From Clostridium polynesiense (lineage in GTDB: Bacteria; Bacillota; Clostridia; Clostridiales; Clostridiaceae), in the NCBI RefSeq assembly GCF_000820705.1, contig NZ_CCXI01000093.1, positions 1 through 36,480 on the forward strand: DNA of 36,480 nt, given 5' to 3'. The first letter of the stretch is position 1. The number at the start of each line of letters is the position of its first letter. Positions 17,414-24,782 of this stretch are shown here, in pieces. A model generated the notes under the pieces. It was not told where the DNA came from and did not search any database. It was given only the letters and a program-made list of their open reading frames with translations. A program made the position numbers and the translations under genes.

Positions 17414-17767
17414 TTATTTAGATAATAAAGTGCATAAATGCATTAATACAAAGCTTTTTTCAGAATCAGGTATATTAAGCTCCAATTCCTTTTCTAACAA
17501 ATCCAGTACCTCTTGAGATTTATTAAATTCCTTTTCACTTTTCAGCTGTTCCAAAATAAAATCATCCATATGTTCTACTGGATTACCTTCCGCAATCCTT
17601 TTTAAGGCTATGGACATATGAGTCACAAACATGGCTCCGTTTTCTTCTGTAAGTTCTATCCCAAACTTTTTCTCAAGGCATTTAATCATTGCTAGTATTT
17701 TTTCGTAAATTTCTTCATTTATTTGTCCTGCGTCTTTTAAAATATTTAATCTTAAAGTTAAATCCAT
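17414..17767 (-). CDS. yhfY: YhfY-like PRD domain protein
   Basis: 117-aa stand-alone PTS-regulation domain. The helical pattern and conserved histidines fit: GAMFVTHMSIALKRIAEGNP near 44-63 (His50) and FVLMHLCTLL near the C-terminus (His111). In full-length antiterminators such domains are phosphorylated by HPr or EIIB; here it has no RNA- or DNA-binding part, so it likely relays a signal to another protein, perhaps YhfZ. AGGAGG precedes ATG 17767. It follows yhfZ by 53 bp, a gap that holds a TGTACA-type repeat. Confidence 0.8.
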   Translation of the reverse strand: MDLTLRLNILKDAGQINEEIYEKILAMIKCLEKKFGIELTEENGAMFVTHMSIALKRIAEGNPVEHMDDFILEQLKSEKEFNKSQEVLDLLEKELELNIPDSEKSFVLMHLCTLLSK

Positions 17768-17777
17768 AAATACCTCC

Positions 17778-17802
17778 TGTACAATGTACTGAATATTGTA
17801 TA
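17778..17802. promoter_or_regulatory. Candidate YhfZ operator between yhfZ and yhfY
   Basis: TGTACA (17778-17783) and TGTATA (17797-17802) flank an A/T core. The same pair of half-sites occurs at 18763-18780 in front of yhfZ. Confidence 0.4.
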
Positions 17803-17820
17803 TTAAATCTAAAAGGAAAA

Positions 17821-18747
17821 TTAATAGTTGGGTATTAATTCACCTTTTATTACTTTGTCCTGTAATTCTAAAACCTTGTCCTTAAATATAAACTTTTTCA
17901 GCAGTTTATTAAAGGAAGAATTTTTAGAATTTGCAACTATAACAGCATTGGTATCTTTATAATAGAAATTTTCGTTATTTATAGGAGTATAATGTACATT
18001 TATATTCCTGTCCTGCAGGTCATCCTTGTTCCATATAGCTGCATCGATTTTACCTTTTACTACGCTGTTTAGGATTTGAGAGTATATTAACGGAACAAAT
18101 TTTACCTGCTTATCTTTAGTGTGAAACTTAGTCAGCAGCACCTGATCCAGGGAAGAATCGTCCATTCCTATTCTCATTCCGTCTTCTATTGCGTTTTTAG
18201 TACTGTCGCTGAAAATTATAATATGCTCATTAACGTAGGTATAGTTTCCAAACTCGCTAATTATTTCGATACTATATCCTTTATCTATATAGTATTCCGC
18301 TGCCAGTTTTGATATTACGGCAAAATCATACCTTTCTTCCATAAGAGCTTCTATCCTGAAATTTGCTCCCCTCATATATGCCAGACCTATAGAAAGATTT
18401 GAAGTGGCCAAAGTATTATATAATCCTGTGGCTAAACCCTCATAAACCTTTGAATAAGGAAGAGGCATAACTCCTAAGATAGTTTTTATATCTGCTACAT
18501 CTAAAAGCTTAAGGTAGTCTATAAAAGTGATAAATGTTCCTAAATGACCTCTAGGTTCTAAAGTTACAGCCTTATAATCCTGAAGAAATTTTAAAGCGCA
18601 CTGTATGGTTCCTCTTGCAGTGCCGTAATCTTCAGCAAGCTGAGCTACAGTTTTTATTCTGTCTCCCTGGTCTTTAGAAAGCATTTCTCTGGCTATCTTT
18701 ACTGTTATTATTCCATTTTTCTGCATAAGTTTATTTTTTACATCCAT
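17821..18747 (-). CDS. yhfZ: YhfZ-like transcriptional regulator
   Basis: 308 aa. Residues about 20-72 form a GntR-like winged helix (RIKTVAQLAEDYGTARGTIQ, then KFLQDYKAVTLEPRGHLGTFI). The rest, from about 85, is a periplasmic-binding-protein-like effector domain (ILGVMPLPYSKVYEGLATGL, YDFAVISKLAAEYYI, GMDDSS). This is the YhfZ layout. It is first in the operon and likely controls it in response to a pathway metabolite. A promoter at 18793-18821 and a candidate operator at 18763-18780, just past the predicted transcription start, suggest autoregulation. There is no strong ribosome-binding site before ATG 18747. Confidence 0.85.
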   Translation of the reverse strand: MDVKNKLMQKNGIITVKIAREMLSKDQGDRIKTVAQLAEDYGTARGTIQCALKFLQDYKAVTLEPRGHLGTFITFIDYLKLLDVADIKTILGVMPLPYSKVYEGLATGLYNTLATSNLSIGLAYMRGANFRIEALMEERYDFAVISKLAAEYYIDKGYSIEIISEFGNYTYVNEHIIIFSDSTKNAIEDGMRIGMDDSSLDQVLLTKFHTKDKQVKFVPLIYSQILNSVVKGKIDAAIWNKDDLQDRNINVHYTPINNENFYYKDTNAVIVANSKNSSFNKLLKKFIFKDKVLELQDKVIKGELIPNY

Positions 18748-18762
18748 AACAACACCAACTAA

Positions 18763-18780
18763 TGTACAAAATTCTGTATA
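18763..18780. promoter_or_regulatory. Candidate YhfZ operator upstream of yhfZ
   Basis: TGTACA (18763-18768) and TGTATA (18775-18780) lie between the -10 and the start codon, where a bound regulator would block transcription. A related pair is at 17778-17802. Confidence 0.45.
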
Positions 18781-18792
18781 CTGCTTGTTTTT

Positions 18793-18821
18793 ATATTAGC
18801 ATAGAGAGAAAACATTTTCAA
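18793..18821 (-). promoter_or_regulatory. Promoter of the yhf operon
   Basis: On the minus strand TTGAAA (18816-18821), 17-nt spacer, TAATAT (18793-18798), about 45 nt before yhfZ. Confidence 0.6.
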
Positions 18822-18834
18822 GTATTTTTATTAA

Positions 18835-18872
18835 ATAAATTTTAAAGCCGTGAAGGGAGATTGCTTCACGGC
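18835..18872 (-). terminator. Terminator of the natAB-like genes
   Basis: GCCGTGAAG (18847-18855) pairs perfectly with CTTCACGGC (18864-18872). The minus-strand transcript continues into an A/T-rich TTTAAAATTTATTT tail 19 bp past the permease stop. Confidence 0.75.
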
Positions 18873-18891
18873 TCATTATATGTTTTAATTA

Positions 18892-20073
18892 TTAAGTTCT
18901 GAAAATAACTTCTTCACGGCTGAACATATATCTTGCAAATAATATTGACATCACAATGTACACCCCAATCCATGCAAAGGTTATTACTATATGCACCGGA
19001 TTATAAATTCCCACTAAAGCCTCCTTGATTAAACTTATAGCATTTACCAATGGAATATTAAAGGATGCAGATGATATGTTTTTTGCATCCATCATATAAG
19101 CTGAGTAAGCAGGTATAAATGCAATTATCATAAGAGGTGAAAGGTAGGTTTGAGCCTCTTTAAAGGAGCGGGCGTAAATACTGATTGCAAGCTCCAAAGC
19201 CCCAAAAACCATGGTAACGGATATTGAAACCGCTGCTATCAAAACTATAGTTTGTATTGGTAAACTTACCCCTGAAGTACTTCCAAATAAGCTTTCATTC
19301 TGCCTCATAGCTATTATTATTCCCACTAGGGAAGCCAGGGCAGTTATTATTCCCATAACGGTGATAGCCCAAAACTTACCCCATAAAATAGATAGTCTTC
19401 CTGCCTTTGTAGAAAGGAGCGGCTCTAAAGTTCCTCTTTCCTTCTCCCCTGCCCCTAAATCTGTTGCTGCTGCCATAGGCCCGGTTACGCTGTATATTAT
19501 TAGGAATAAAGGAAGCATAAGAGATATCATCAAAATTCCCTGACCCTCATTATCCTTAACAGCAGTGTGTATTTCCGGTACAATAGGACTCAATATTCCC
19601 GTATCGATCCCTCTCTTATCAAGTCTCTCTTTTATAATGTACTTAGAATACTCCTCCATATAAGAATTAATAATACCAAAAGCCGTCATAGATCCCTGAG
19701 ATGAATTATCATAAGTTATTTTAAGTTTAGAAATCTGTTCCTGTGAAATCTTTGAATCAAAATCCTTAGGAATTTCCATAGCTAATGCCAGTTTACCGCT
19801 CTTCACATCCTCTTCAGGATTTTCTGATTCCACCGCATTTATGTTTTCCTTTGACATGATAAATTGTCCAAATCCGCTATTACCTTCATCTTTAACAGAT
19901 ATCTTTATGTTTTCCTTTGCGCTTTTCATAGATTTATTCATGCTTTTTCCCATAACACCAAATAATACAGGCATCATGAGCAAGGGAATTAAAATCCCCA
20001 CTAATAAAGTTTTCTTGTCTCTAAACATATCTTTAAGCTCTTTTTTAAGCACTATAAGCATCGTTTTATTCAT
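18892..20073 (-). CDS. ABC-2 type exporter permease, NatB-like
   Basis: About 393 aa. One N-terminal span (VGILIPLLMMPVLFGVMG) is followed by a long extracytoplasmic domain (about 45-175), then five or six spans near 180-390, the NatB/ABC-2 membrane layout. TDLGAGEKERGTLEPLLSTKAGR is the signature cytoplasmic loop of this group. NatAB exports sodium in Bacillus; here the substrate is inferred only by resemblance. ATG 20073 overlaps the end of the ATPase gene, and GGTGG inside that gene serves as ribosome-binding site; a GTG at 20082 would be an alternative start. Translation is probably coupled. Confidence 0.85.
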   Translation of the reverse strand: MNKTMLIVLKKELKDMFRDKKTLLVGILIPLLMMPVLFGVMGKSMNKSMKSAKENIKISVKDEGNSGFGQFIMSKENINAVESENPEEDVKSGKLALAMEIPKDFDSKISQEQISKLKITYDNSSQGSMTAFGIINSYMEEYSKYIIKERLDKRGIDTGILSPIVPEIHTAVKDNEGQGILMISLMLPLFLIIYSVTGPMAAATDLGAGEKERGTLEPLLSTKAGRLSILWGKFWAITVMGIITALASLVGIIIAMRQNESLFGSTSGVSLPIQTIVLIAAVSISVTMVFGALELAISIYARSFKEAQTYLSPLMIIAFIPAYSAYMMDAKNISSASFNIPLVNAISLIKEALVGIYNPVHIVITFAWIGVYIVMSILFARYMFSREEVIFRT

Positions 20074-20794
20074 TATGACCACCTACCAATTTCATGAAAA
20101 CCTGCTCCAAGTCTTCATTATTATACTTTTTCTTTAAGTAGTCTGAAGTACCCTCTTCCAGTATTTTACCTTTACTTATGATAACTATCCTGTCACATAG
20201 CTTTTCTACTTCATTCATACTATGGCTGGAGAATATAATTGATTTATTATCTTCTTTGCACTTTAAAATAAAATCCTGAACTATTTTAGATGCAGTTACA
20301 TCCAAGCCAATAGTTGGCTCATCGAAAAGCATAACAGATGGACTGTGTACTATGGATCTTGCTATAGCAACCTTCTGCTTCATTCCTCTTGAAAATTTTC
20401 CTACCCGTCTTGTTATATACTCCTTCATATCAAGCATCTCCGTAAGGTAATTTATGCTCTTTGTTGCTTCCTCTTTCTTCATACCGTTGAGTTCTGCAAA
20501 GTACATTATATTTTCATAAGCTGTGAGCCTATCATAAAGACCCACTTCCCCTCCAAAAAGTATACCGACTTCCTTCCTAACCATTTCCGGCTGCTTAAGT
20601 ATATCGTATCCTTCTATAACTGCAGTGCCGCCAGTAGGCTTAAGCATTGTAGCAAGCATCCTTAAAGTAGTAGTTTTTCCTGCTCCGTTTTCTCCCAAAA
20701 GACCTAATATCTCGCCTTTAGACACATTAAAGCTTATTTCATCTACCGCTTGGACTTTTTTAAAGCTTTTACTTAAACTCTTAACTTCTATCAT
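20066..20794 (-). CDS. ABC transporter ATP-binding protein, NatA-like
   Basis: 242-aa ATPase that drives the downstream permease. Walker A GLLGENGAGKTT near 32-43, Q-loop region, ABC signature KFSRGMKQKV near 134, Walker B VMLFDEPTIGLD near 152-163, and the switch histidine in IIFSSHSMNE near 190. The short form with FGGEVGLYDRLTAYEN resembles NatA sodium-export ATPases. It is first in a two-gene unit and overlaps the permease start. The region upstream up to the tRNA terminator holds no other gene. Confidence 0.92.
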   Translation of the reverse strand: MIEVKSLSKSFKKVQAVDEISFNVSKGEILGLLGENGAGKTTTLRMLATMLKPTGGTAVIEGYDILKQPEMVRKEVGILFGGEVGLYDRLTAYENIMYFAELNGMKKEEATKSINYLTEMLDMKEYITRRVGKFSRGMKQKVAIARSIVHSPSVMLFDEPTIGLDVTASKIVQDFILKCKEDNKSIIFSSHSMNEVEKLCDRIVIISKGKILEEGTSDYLKKKYNNEDLEQVFMKLVGGHNE

Positions 20795-20850
20795 TCAATT
20801 CCCCACTTTCCTACTTATCTGAATATGCACAACCTTATTTTAACCAAAAT

Positions 20851-20885
20851 GTAAAAAAATGTACACCCTTTACGGTGTACATTTT
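20851..20885 (-). terminator. Terminator of the tRNA-Gly / tRNA-Lys transcript
   Basis: A 12-bp perfect stem, AAAATGTACACC (20856-20867) with its complement (20874-20885), followed on the minus strand by T7. It lies 12 bp past the tRNA-Lys 3' end. Confidence 0.88.
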
Positions 20886-20897
20886 CCGAATTATTAT

Positions 20898-20973
20898 TGG
20901 TGCTCCGTCAGGGACTCGAACCCTGGGCACCCTGATTAAGAGTCAGGTGCTCTACCAACTGAGCTAACGGAAC
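20898..20973 (-). tRNA. tRNA-Lys (CTT)
   Basis: 76 nt with encoded CCA. Acceptor GTTCCGT pairs with ACGGAGC. The anticodon loop CTCTTAA between CCTGA and TCAGG gives anticodon CTT, and the T-arm holds GGTTCGAGTCC. Confidence 0.97.
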
Positions 20974-20981
20974 ATTAAATT

Positions 20982-21055
20982 TGGAGCGGGTGATGGGAAT
21001 CGAACCCACGTAGCTAGCTTGGGAGGCTAGAACTCTACCATTGAGTTACACCCGC
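20982..21055 (-). tRNA. tRNA-Gly (CCC)
   Basis: 74 nt with encoded CCA. Acceptor GCGGGTG pairs with CACCCGC; the loop CTCCCAA between CTAGC and GCTAG gives anticodon CCC. It shares a transcript with tRNA-Lys. Confidence 0.96.
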
Positions 21056-21075
21056 ATGTCCTTGCAACAAAATTA

Positions 21076-21104
21076 ATTATAAATAATGCTGAGAAATAGT
21101 GCAA
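21076..21104 (-). promoter_or_regulatory. Promoter of the tRNA-Gly / tRNA-Lys unit
   Basis: Minus strand TTGCAC (21099-21104), 17-nt spacer, TATAAT (21076-21081), 20 nt before tRNA-Gly. Confidence 0.7.
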
Positions 21105-21250
21105 ACCCCATCTAAGCTGTTTTTTATGATTTTAGCCTGTATGGTTTAATTATTATTAATTTTCTCCACTATACTCCTATCTGTAAAAATACTCACGGTA
21201 TTGTGAATATTATAATTCCCTTACACACCTTTAAAAGTAATTTAAAAATT

Positions 21251-21355
21251 AAAAAATGAGGATTTAAATACAAAAATGCATCTAAATCCTCATTAATACT
21301 GGTTTGGCTAGGATAGCAGGATTTGAACCTGCGCATACTGGAGTCAGAATCCAGT
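21251..21355. repeat. Left attachment repeat with tRNA-Gln 3' fragment
   Basis: Identical over 105 bp to 28772-28876. It holds the tRNA-Gln 3' end with CCA (21305-21355, 51 nt) and the tRNA terminator hairpin (GAGGATTTA and its complement). Identity ends inside the anticodon stem at 21355. The next 286 bases up to the recombinase show no gene. Confidence 0.95.
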
Positions 21356-21641
21356 AAACTAGCGTTATTCTTTATCCGTTATATTATAAGGTTTTATACA
21401 ATTTTATACTTAAATTAGTACATGGATTATCTTTCCCTAAATAATACCATTAAAATGAGGATACCGCAACCATATTTTTCATAAAAAAAATGCTTCTAAT
21501 CACTCTTGTTACACATCTATACAGTCTACATTCACGTGCTCTTCAATCTATTCAATTACCCTAAACGACCTTAGGTATTACTGTTTAACATTCCAAATGA
21601 CACTACAATGAACCCAAAACAGGTGCGCTTATAATATATAT

Positions 21642-22271
21642 TCACTTTTTATTTTCCCACTTTTTAACCATTCTATAGAAGGTGTTAGGTTTTAAATCTA
21701 AATTATTCATTGTTTGAACCGCTGTTTGATCCCCAGCTTTCCAGGATTCATATTCAGCTTCGAAATTATCCGGAAATTCTGTCGCTTTACGTCCCAGGTG
21801 ACGCCCTTTTGCTTGTGCTGCTTCTATTCCCTCCCTTTGACGCTCTTTAATCTTATTTAAATCTTCTTCAGCCGTGATTAACTCCCAATCAACAAGGAAA
21901 TTAATCATAAATTTACTCATGTTGTTGTTTAATTTATATAATTCCTCTAACATGGGACGATTTAACACATAAACCTTAACCCCAGCGGCCAATAATTCCG
22001 CAAATTCCTTTCTTCCTTCTATATAATTACGTCCGAAACGGTCAACTGAGGCCACAATTATATTATCTCCGGCATTTACTACTTCCTTTAACAGTTTGTA
22101 GTTAGGTCTATCAAAATTTTTACCTGTTTTCTTCTCTTCCATAACGATTAACTGATCCTTATTAAGTCCCATACGTTGACAGAAGCTTTCTAAATTCTGA
22201 TTTTCTAATTGCCTGTCTAATTTCTGTTTCTTTGTTGTACTGATCCTTAAATAATAAAACCATCTTGACAT
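21642..22271 (-). CDS. Serine recombinase (resolvase / invertase family)
   Basis: 209 aa, DNA recombinase that cuts through a phosphoserine link. The catalytic domain begins at YLRIST with nucleophile Ser11, followed by QLENQNLESFC, DRPNYKLLKEVV and VASVDRFGRN with its arginines. The long helix E region runs through NKIKERQREGIEAAQAKGRHLGR, and a short C-terminal HTH of the Hin/resolvase type ends the protein (LKPNTFYRMVKKW). The size fits resolvases and invertases, not large integrases. A GTG at 22298 opens the frame, but GAAGGGG is 9 nt before ATG 22271. In this element it could resolve dimers or invert a segment; nearby inverted repeats make both possible. Confidence 0.9.
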   Translation of the reverse strand: MSRWFYYLRISTTKKQKLDRQLENQNLESFCQRMGLNKDQLIVMEEKKTGKNFDRPNYKLLKEVVNAGDNIIVASVDRFGRNYIEGRKEFAELLAAGVKVYVLNRPMLEELYKLNNNMSKFMINFLVDWELITAEEDLNKIKERQREGIEAAQAKGRHLGRKATEFPDNFEAEYESWKAGDQTAVQTMNNLDLKPNTFYRMVKKWENKK

Positions 22272-22302
22272 CTTACAAAACCCCTTCTTATATCCCACTT
22301 AT

Positions 22303-22317
22303 ATACCGTTTTGGTAT
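22303..22317. repeat. 15-bp palindrome upstream of the serine recombinase
   Basis: ATACC-GTTTT-GGTAT, 32 bp before the recombinase start. A candidate binding site for the recombinase or its repressor. Confidence 0.4.
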
Positions 22318-22446
22318 TGGTGCTATTTAACTGTTTATGTACTGTCCAGGGACGGTTATTAACTACTTATGTATTGTAAGTTAACTGCCCCCGACTTTAA
22401 AATTTATTTTATATATTTTCTAGGCGCTTGACCTACCATAGACACA

Positions 22447-22471
22447 CCCCCGTCCCCCCGTCCTATCCCCC
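22447..22471 (-). other. Strand-biased G-run tract
   Basis: On the minus strand runs of G5, G6 and G5 separated by 7 and 2 nt, plus an inner GG, stand out from A/T-rich surroundings. It may form a two-layer G-quadruplex or act as a packaging or origin signal. This is an observation; function is unproven. Confidence 0.4.
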
Positions 22472-22658
22472 TTTAAGTTTCTCCTTAATCATTCCTTTAC
22501 TATGTTGTTTTAAACGCTCTATTTTAATCCATATGCGCTTTTTATTTATCCTTAATGATTAGTATCTGTTTAATTTAAAGTGTCTTAAAACATCTTTAAA
22601 CACTTTACTATAATCATTTAATCTGTTTAGTTTTCTAGGTATACAGCATGAATAATAT

Positions 22659-22690
22659 TGTGTCAAATAGTTATTTATAATTGTGACACA
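22659..22690. repeat. TGTGTCA / TGACACA inverted repeat
   Basis: TGTGTCA (22659-22665) and TGACACA (22684-22690) flank an 18-nt A/T core. A related site, CAAATAGTAT then TGACACA, is at 22761-22783. The size and A/T core resemble resolvase subsites, so a res site is possible. Apart from this, the palindrome at 22303 and the G-run tract, the 568-base gap 22272-22839 holds nothing I recognise. Confidence 0.4.
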
Positions 22691-22796
22691 TTTCATATTT
22701 CTATTTTATACTATACGACATGGTCTTAAGCCGCATTAAATCACGGTTGTAAAAACATTTCAAATAGTATACCTTCTGACACACTAAAAAAGGGCA

Positions 22797-22830
22797 TAAA
22801 AAAAGAAGGGACGTAAATAAATACGTTCCC
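22797..22830 (-). terminator. Terminator of the TerS-like gene
   Basis: Minus strand GGGAACGTA and TACGTCCC pair with one bulge, followed by TTCTTTTTTT. It lies 10 bp past the stop codon. Confidence 0.8.
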
Positions 22831-22839
22831 TAAACAGTG

Positions 22840-23229
22840 TTATATTCCCAGGTTCTTAAACATTTCTTCAGCTGTAATATTAACTTCTTCTGTAGCTGTG
22901 ATCTCCTGGACATCTTTTAAACGTCCCTGGTTCTTCAGGATTAATTCAGCAGCTTTAAGCTGTACTTTTTCACTCTTACTATTTAAAAGCTTTGTAACAG
23001 TCTGATAAGCGTCAGGAAGAACAGCTCTCTGAAATTCGTCGGCTATCTCCTGTAAATAATCGTTAAAATCCTTACGCTGTTTCCAACGATATATAGTAAC
23101 TCTGTCAATTCCATTTTCTTCTGCTATCTGATATTCAGTTTTATTCATAATATCCTTCGTTACTAATTCTGTGGCGACTTTTTTCATGGTTGCGTCCAGC
23201 TTCTTTCTGCGGGTAATTTTATCTTCCAT
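22840..23229 (-). CDS. phBC6A51-type helix-turn-helix protein, possible terminase small subunit
   Basis: About 129 aa, soluble. A basic N-terminus (ITRRKKLDATMKKVA) is followed by an HTH near residues 31-53, TEYQIAEENGIDRVTIYRW, and then helices with VTKLLNSKSEKVQLKAAELILK, the pattern of phBC6A51 / small-terminase-like phage proteins, which bind the packaging site. No large terminase is in the element, so it could guide a helper phage's terminase to satellite DNA; that is inference. The open frame extends to 23325, but that part is hydrophobic with no ribosome-binding site; AAGGAG lies about 12 nt before ATG 23229. Confidence 0.7.
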   Translation of the reverse strand: MEDKITRRKKLDATMKKVATELVTKDIMNKTEYQIAEENGIDRVTIYRWKQRKDFNDYLQEIADEFQRAVLPDAYQTVTKLLNSKSEKVQLKAAELILKNQGRLKDVQEITATEEVNITAEEMFKNLGI

Positions 23230-23339
23230 TTCTCTTAAATTCTCCTTTCTACTTATAAATAAAAAAATACCTTCTGTGTTAAAAAGTAAAACAACTCTTA
23301 ACAACAAAAGGACATACTTATTCATTAATACTATAATAA

Positions 23340-23490
23340 CTATTTAACTCTTTGCCGTTTATTTTAGTTTATTTTAGTTTATTTAACCGTTTATTTACCG
23401 TTTATTTTAGTCTATTTAACTGTTATTTACTGCTTATTTAACGTCTATTTAAGTGTTATATTTTACAGTTATTTACCTTTATTGTTTACC
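23340..23490. repeat. Phased 10-13-bp repeats of the type GTTTATTTAAC
   Basis: About a dozen degenerate copies of (C)GTTTATTTA(A/C) follow each other at 10- to 13-bp steps, mostly 11, so they face one side of the helix. Iterons of a replication origin or a cooperative operator are possible. It lies in the 926-base gap 23230-24155, which holds no gene I recognise. Confidence 0.5.
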
Positions 23491-23510
23491 GTTAGGTAAT
23501 CAGTTTGTGA

Positions 23511-23526
23511 TGTTTTACTTTTGTCA
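23511..23526 (+). repeat. 16-bp motif TGTTTTACTTTTGTCA, isolated copy
   Basis: Identical to the copy at 23897-23912 and to the reverse complement of 26214-26229. Near copies are at 23852-23867 and, inverted, 26258-26273. Confidence 0.6.
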
Positions 23527-23851
23527 CATCTTTAACACTTGTATAATACGTTTTTGATGATTTTTACTTACGTTCTTATGCTGTTTGTAGGCTGTTTGTG
23601 TACTGTTTTTATTTACGGTTTTAAGCCGTTTGTAAGATATAGTTTGTGGCTTTTTCTTTCTATACACTAATGCAACTGAAGAGTTAAAATGTAACTACTT
23701 TTTTTAAATGTTAACAGAAATTTAAGAATAAATATATACTTACATTTTACGGCTTTGGCTGTTCTTTTTTTACGGTTCTTTTAATCTTCTTTATTCCCCA
23801 CAAATAAAAAAATCCCCACAGTTTTAAGCCGTAGGAATACATTTATTAATC

Positions 23852-23912
23852 TGTTTTACTTTTTGCACTTATTTATAATGTATTAAAAATTACACTTGTT
23901 TTACTTTTGTCA
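23852..23912 (+). repeat. 61-bp repeat, copy A (inverted relative to copy B)
   Basis: The reverse complement matches 26214-26273 at all but three positions (two substitutions and one single-base gap). Each copy is bounded by the 16-bp motif. The two copies bracket the capsid operon. Confidence 0.85.
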
Positions 23913-23972
23913 TACAGCCTAAAACGGCTATATACAAAGGATTACCTATTTATGTACTTATTTTAGTGTTTT

Positions 23973-24061
23973 AAAAACGTCCTATGACGGCAGTTTTAAA
24001 CAGTTGTAAGGCAGTTAAAACTATATTAAGGAATTAACCTTTACCGCATAGGACGCTTTTT
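23973..24061. ncRNA. Long stem-loop, possible structured RNA or terminator
   Basis: CGTCCTATG (23978-23986) pairs with CATAGGACG (24047-24055), extended outward by A5/T5 past one bulge. A nested pair, GTTTTAA (23993-23999) and TTAAAAC (24015-24021), lies inside. Both strands end in T5, so either direction could terminate here. No ORF is present. Confidence 0.45.
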
Positions 24062-24114
24062 AATGAACATCAAGACATCAACTATTATATCATATTTGTA
24101 AATAAATTGAAAGT

Positions 24115-24148
24115 AAAAAAAATAAGGCGGCAGCTTTTAACCGTCGCC
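24115..24148 (-). terminator. Terminator of the capsid operon
   Basis: On the minus strand GGCGAC and GCCGCC form a 6-bp stem (24126-24131 with 24143-24148, one G-T pair) followed by a T-rich tail with T6 or more. It lies 7 bp after the 109-aa ORF. Confidence 0.75.
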
Positions 24149-24155
24149 CTTCTCA

Positions 24156-24485
24156 TTAACTTCCTATAATTCTGTTATAGAGCTTTATTATATTGTAATA
24201 GTGCCGTTGTAGACGGTCAACTCTACTCTTATTTTTCTGTGTATAGAACAACAATGACGTATGAATATTCGAATATAAATCTAGTATTAAATGGTCTAAA
24301 TCCGCAGATTCGCCGTTATCATAACCATTTAATAATAGGAATACACTTTCCTTTACATTTCTTAAATATGTAGCTTCAAAAGTATCTGTTTCCGATTCTG
24401 TAAGCCATGTTTCAACAAACTTATAAATCTTATTTAATTCTGTAATCTCCTCAATGGTTAAATAATCTTTAATTCTCTTAATCAT
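24156..24485 (-). CDS. Hypothetical satellite protein (109 aa)
   Basis: Third gene of the capsid operon, 25 bp after the HTH gene and directly before the terminator. Predicted mostly helical, acidic in the first half, with a basic, tyrosine-rich C-terminus (KNKSRVDRLQRHYYNIIKLYNRII). There is no signal peptide or known motif, and I do not recognise it. The preceding AAGGAATTG can serve as ribosome-binding site for ATG 24485. Cotranscription with the capsid gene suggests a role in particle formation or control. Confidence 0.7.
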   Translation of the reverse strand: MIKRIKDYLTIEEITELNKIYKFVETWLTESETDTFEATYLRNVKESVFLLLNGYDNGESADLDHLILDLYSNIHTSLLFYTQKNKSRVDRLQRHYYNIIKLYNRIIGS

Positions 24486-24510
24486 TGTAACAATTCCTTA
24501 ATATTAACTC

Positions 24511-24759
24511 TTATTTAGCAAAATAAGCCTTTAATATAAGAACCCATTCTTTTACTTTGGTTTCGTCCATCATTCCTACTTGTCCCGAACTTATATAATT
24601 ACTTAACCTTTGCTTTGAAATCCCTAAAAGTTTTGCTACTTTAGTATAAGGCACTCCATATTTAACACTTATAATTTTAATATAATCTAATATGTTAACC
24701 TCATCTAAGAAGCTTGTTAATTTAAATAGGTTCATGTTTACATCTAACTCGTTAATCAT
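24511..24759 (-). CDS. Small HTH DNA-binding protein (Cro/CI-like)
   Basis: 82 aa. Residues about 32-55 form a helix-turn-helix, YGVPYTKVAKLLGISKQRLS, with the typical second-helix glycine; the rest is a short helical extension before and after. There is no other domain, so it is likely a DNA-binding regulator. It follows the capsid gene by 23 bp behind a strong AAGGAGG, so it is cotranscribed with it. Candidate targets are the palindrome at 25749-25764 and the inverted repeat at 25778-25846 upstream of the capsid gene. Confidence 0.8.
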   Translation of the reverse strand: MINELDVNMNLFKLTSFLDEVNILDYIKIISVKYGVPYTKVAKLLGISKQRLSNYISSGQVGMMDETKVKEWVLILKAYFAK

Positions 24760-24782
24760 TTATTCTTCCTCCTTAATAAATA

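Noticed and set aside
23230-23325. N-terminal extension of the TerS-like protein to 161 aa
   Set aside because: The extension is hydrophobic and has no ribosome-binding site, while a start at 23229 gives the expected soluble protein.
23340-23490. CRISPR array
   Set aside because: The short repeats have no unique spacers, vary in sequence and lie at 10- to 13-bp steps, with no cas gene nearby.
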